In this document: piece after piece, positions 5,896 to 7,924 of the stretch | Layout of the letters: the number at the start of each line of letters is the position of its first letter | How positions within the stretch are numbered: position 1 is the stretch's first letter | Assembly (NCBI GenBank): GCA_039927975.1 | Contig: JBDSTZ010000011.1 | Location: 1-7,924 of the forward strand | Reading direction: 5' to 3' | Length of the DNA: 7,924 nucleotides | DNA from: JBDSTZ01 sp039927975 | GTDB lineage: Bacteria; Pseudomonadota; Gammaproteobacteria; Burkholderiales; Burkholderiaceae_D | Notes under the pieces: generated by a model | The model's database searches: none | Told to the model about the DNA's origin: nothing | The model's input: only the letters and a program-made list of their open reading frames with translations | Translations under genes and position numbers: made by a program

Positions 5896-7305
5896 CTAGT
5901 TCAATCGCAGCCGGCGTGGGCCCATCAGCGCCTTCCATCCCAGCGCACGCGATCGCTGGGGACGCCACTCGATGGTGCCAAGCACGGGAATGCCGAGCAC
6001 ATCCTTCAGGTCGCCGGCCGAACGGATCGGCCGGTTCAGCATTTCAATCAGGAAGGCGATGCCGACCCCGAGCACGGTGCCGAGCAGGATCGCCACGAGC
6101 GTGTTGAACAGCACGCGCGGGCCGGCCGGTTCGACCGGCGTGACGGCCGGGTTGAGCACCGAGATGTCGGACTGTTCGGACTGTGCCTCGATGCGGGTCT
6201 GGGAGAAGCGCTGGGCGGCGGCGTCGAAGGCGCGCTGGGCGCTGTCGACATCCTTGAGCAGCACGCCGAGCTCATCGCGCGCGCGGTTCAGTTCGAGCAC
6301 CTTGACCTTTTGCGCCGCCAGCGCGTCTTTCAATTCGCCTTCGCGCTGGCGCAGCACCACGGCGTTGTTGCCGACGCTGCGGGAGACCGAGCCGAGGGCG
6401 ACGCCGAGGTCGGCGCGCATCTTGTCGACTTCGGCCTTGGCGGCCAGGTATTGCGGATGATTGGCCGACAGGCGCTGGGCGGTCTCGGCGAATTTCGATT
6501 CGGCGCCGGCCAGGCCGACCCGCAAGCTCTGGATCAAACCATTGTTGGCGACGTCGGGCGAATCGACCGCCGTGCCGCCGGCCATGCGCTGGCGCGAACT
6601 GGCTTCGATCGACTGGGCCTGGGCTTGCACCAGTTGCTGCGACAAATCGTTAAGGCGCGACAGCTCGACATCAACGCGGTTGTTGTCGAGGCTCAGAATG
6701 CCCTTTTCCTGCTGGTATTTGGACAGGCGCGCCTGGGCCGTCTCGACATTGTCGCGCAGCAGCTTGGTCTGCTCGTTGAAATACGAGGACGCCTTTTTCA
6801 TCGGCTCCGTCTTGAGCTGGACGGAGATTTTTTGGTACTCGTCGGCGAAGCCGTTGGCGATGGCCGCCACAAACCCGGGATCGCTGCCTTTGAAACTGAT
6901 CTCGACCACGCTGCTTTCGCGCGAAGGAACGATTTCAAGGTTCTTGAGCAGCAGGTCGGCCAGCCAGTCGCGTATCGTGCCGCGTCCCTTCATGGTGGCG
7001 TTGAACTGCTCGATCACATTGGGAATGCTGGCCAGTTGCTTCTGCTCGACCACGCGCAGCGCCACATTCTTGCTGCTGATGATGTCGATCTGGGTGGCCA
7101 TGTAGCCGGGCAGCAGCTGGCCCGGCATGGTCAGTCCGGTCAAGGGGTCGACCCCCTTATAGTTCAGCAGCACCGAGGCGGTCGCCTTGTAGGTCTTGGA
7201 CTGCAGCAGGCTGTAGCCGACGGTGAGCAGCACCGTCGTGGCCAGGACCGCCAGGATGATCTTCTTTCTGGCCAGCAGGATCAATAAGAACTGATGCACA
7301 TTCAT
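5896..7305 (-). CDS. epsF: EpsF: inner-membrane polysaccharide chain-length determinant (Wzz/PCP family)
   Basis: This 469-residue protein controls polymer length and links polymerisation to export. The N-terminal Wzz domain begins MNVHQFLLILLARKK, with a first membrane helix at about 15-34. A large periplasmic part follows, with predicted coiled coils at about 165-235, 265-300 and 318-375 (Gln/Ala/Glu-rich heptads). A Pro-containing segment (NPAVTPVEPAGPR, 385-397) leads into the second membrane helix at about 399-422. The cytoplasmic tail LNRPIRSAGDLKDVLGIPVL (423-442) is the typical junction that in Wzc-like proteins runs into a kinase domain; here it stops soon after, and the kinase-like part is the separate epsG gene. 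Length and layout match the EpsF family of exosortase-associated loci. The ATG at 7305 follows a GAGAG-like ribosome site. Its neighbours are epsE 72 bases upstream and epsG 16 bases downstream. I see no sign of disruption. Confidence 0.94.
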   Translation of the reverse strand: MNVHQFLLILLARKKIILAVLATTVLLTVGYSLLQSKTYKATASVLLNYKGVDPLTGLTMPGQLLPGYMATQIDIISSKNVALRVVEQKQLASIPNVIEQFNATMKGRGTIRDWLADLLLKNLEIVPSRESSVVEISFKGSDPGFVAAIANGFADEYQKISVQLKTEPMKKASSYFNEQTKLLRDNVETAQARLSKYQQEKGILSLDNNRVDVELSRLNDLSQQLVQAQAQSIEASSRQRMAGGTAVDSPDVANNGLIQSLRVGLAGAESKFAETAQRLSANHPQYLAAKAEVDKMRADLGVALGSVSRSVGNNAVVLRQREGELKDALAAQKVKVLELNRARDELGVLLKDVDSAQRAFDAAAQRFSQTRIEAQSEQSDISVLNPAVTPVEPAGPRVLFNTLVAILLGTVLGVGIAFLIEMLNRPIRSAGDLKDVLGIPVLGTIEWRPQRSRALGWKALMGPRRLRLN

Positions 7306-7377
7306 GTTGGACTCTCGCTCTCTGTATCGGCATGCAAGGGCGTGGCGCCGGCGGCGCCGCCACGGCGGGCCGCTGTG
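7306..7377 (-). other. epsE-epsF spacer with GC-rich dyads
   Basis: The largest gap of the first block, 72 bases. It contains a stem CGTGGCG (7341-7347) / CGCCACG (7358-7364) and, nested within it, the 12-base self-complementary palindrome GGCGGCGCCGCC (7350-7361). These could form a stable hairpin after the epsE stop. No T-run follows on the minus strand, so it is unlikely to be a full terminator. Differential stability or attenuation between epsE and epsF is a possibility only. Confidence 0.4.
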
Positions 7378-7924
7378 TCAGAACCAGCTTTCGCGCACGG
7401 TGATGACGTCGTCGACCTGGACCAGGTCGTCTTGCCGGGCGTTGATGGTGTAGGGCTTGCCGCCGGTGTCGCGGCGGGTGATGCGCAAGCCTTTGTTGCT
7501 GCCGCGCGGAGTCAGGCCGCCACCGGCCGAGAGCGCCTGTAGCACGGTCATCTGGCGTTCGATGCGAAAGGCGCCCGGCCGCTGGACTTCGCCGACAATG
7601 TAAAAGCGCGGTGCCCGTTCGACGAAGATCATGTCGCCGCCGGCCACCTCTACATTGGTGTCAAGGGCGCCGGCGCGCACCATTTGCACCACGTCGATGC
7701 TGTCCTTGACGGTCTTGCCGTTGCGGGTGCGCACCAGGCTGACGGTGTCGCTGCCGTCGGCGCCGATGCCGCCGGCCAGCGCCAGGATGTCGAGCAGGCT
7801 GCGCTTGCCGTCGACCGGATAGCGGCCGGGCCGATTGACCTGGCCGAGCACCGAGACCTGCTGGCTGGCCAGGGTGGTGACGATCATGTTGACCTGGGCT
7901 TTTTTCAGGTAGCCGCCGTTTTCG
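7378..7924 (-). CDS. epsE: EpsE: polysaccharide export protein (Wza/OPX family), partial, N-terminus beyond right edge
   Basis: The last 181 residues of an outer-membrane/periplasmic polysaccharide export protein are visible; the frame is open to the right edge (ENGGYLKKAQVN precedes the first internal ATG at 7887, so that ATG is not the start). Two SLBB-type repeats can be seen: the first begins QVSVLGQVNRPGRYPVDGK and contains ILALAGGIG, the second begins RFYIVGEVQRPGAFRIE and contains LQALSAGGGLTPRGS. The protein ends VRESWF, an ending common in this family. Such proteins form the export channel or its periplasmic ring and dock on the chain-length determinant, here EpsF 72 bases downstream. 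The missing part should hold the signal peptide, the lipoprotein box if present, and the Poly_export domain with its own SLBB. Family is certain; the EpsE subtype rests on the epsF-epsG-xrtB-epsI neighbourhood. Confidence 0.92.
   Translation of the reverse strand, partial: ENGGYLKKAQVNMIVTTLASQQVSVLGQVNRPGRYPVDGKRSLLDILALAGGIGADGSDTVSLVRTRNGKTVKDSIDVVQMVRAGALDTNVEVAGGDMIFVERAPRFYIVGEVQRPGAFRIERQMTVLQALSAGGGLTPRGSNKGLRITRRDTGGKPYTINARQDDLVQVDDVITVRESWF

Noticed and set aside
5692..7287. Plus-strand open frame of 531 codons opposite epsF and the start of epsG
   Set aside because: It is opposite two well-recognised genes, and its translation is rich in Gly, Gln, His and Val without any family motif. 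Long antisense frames are expected at this GC content.

Overview
The window is a GC-rich stretch (one 60-base block counted in a gene is about 68% GC) in which every supported gene lies on the minus strand, so the biological order runs from the right edge to the left. The proteins form the exopolysaccharide / exosortase type B locus known from Betaproteobacteria, related to the methanolan (eps) cluster of Methylobacillus. Gene content, composition and protein style fit an Oxalobacteraceae-like organism (Massilia, Duganella, Janthinobacterium). The genus is an inference.

Right part (7924 to 3362), first block: the C-terminal part of an EpsE-type outer-membrane polysaccharide export protein, then EpsF (inner-membrane chain-length determinant), EpsG (cytoplasmic partner ATPase/tyrosine-kinase homologue), exosortase B (XrtB) and the stand-alone EpsI protein. 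Gaps are 72 bases (epsE-epsF) and 16 bases (epsF-epsG). epsG/xrtB then overlap as TGATG and xrtB/epsI as ATGA, which indicates one translationally coupled operon. Middle (3361 to 2858): about 500 bases with no convincing gene and visibly lower GC. It ends in a perfect 12-base inverted repeat just upstream of the next ribosome binding site. Left part (2857 to 1), second block: a Wzy/O-antigen-ligase-family membrane protein and a Wzx/PST-type flippase that runs off the left edge, again joined by TGATG.

Together these genes describe a Wzx/Wzy-dependent route. Lipid-linked repeat units are flipped by the Wzx-like protein, polymerised by the Wzy-like protein, length-controlled by EpsF/EpsG and exported through EpsE. 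XrtB and EpsI link the locus to the sorting of PEP-CTERM surface proteins. No glycosyltransferase, initiating transferase or PEP-CTERM substrate is inside the window.

The most interesting signals are in EpsG. Its N-terminus matches the two-times-24-residue pattern of the c-di-GMP-binding MshEN domain with the exact 5-residue spacer, while its Walker A motif lacks both the Lys/Arg and the Ser/Thr. This suggests a c-di-GMP-sensing, catalytically weakened or inactive kinase partner in exopolysaccharide assembly.
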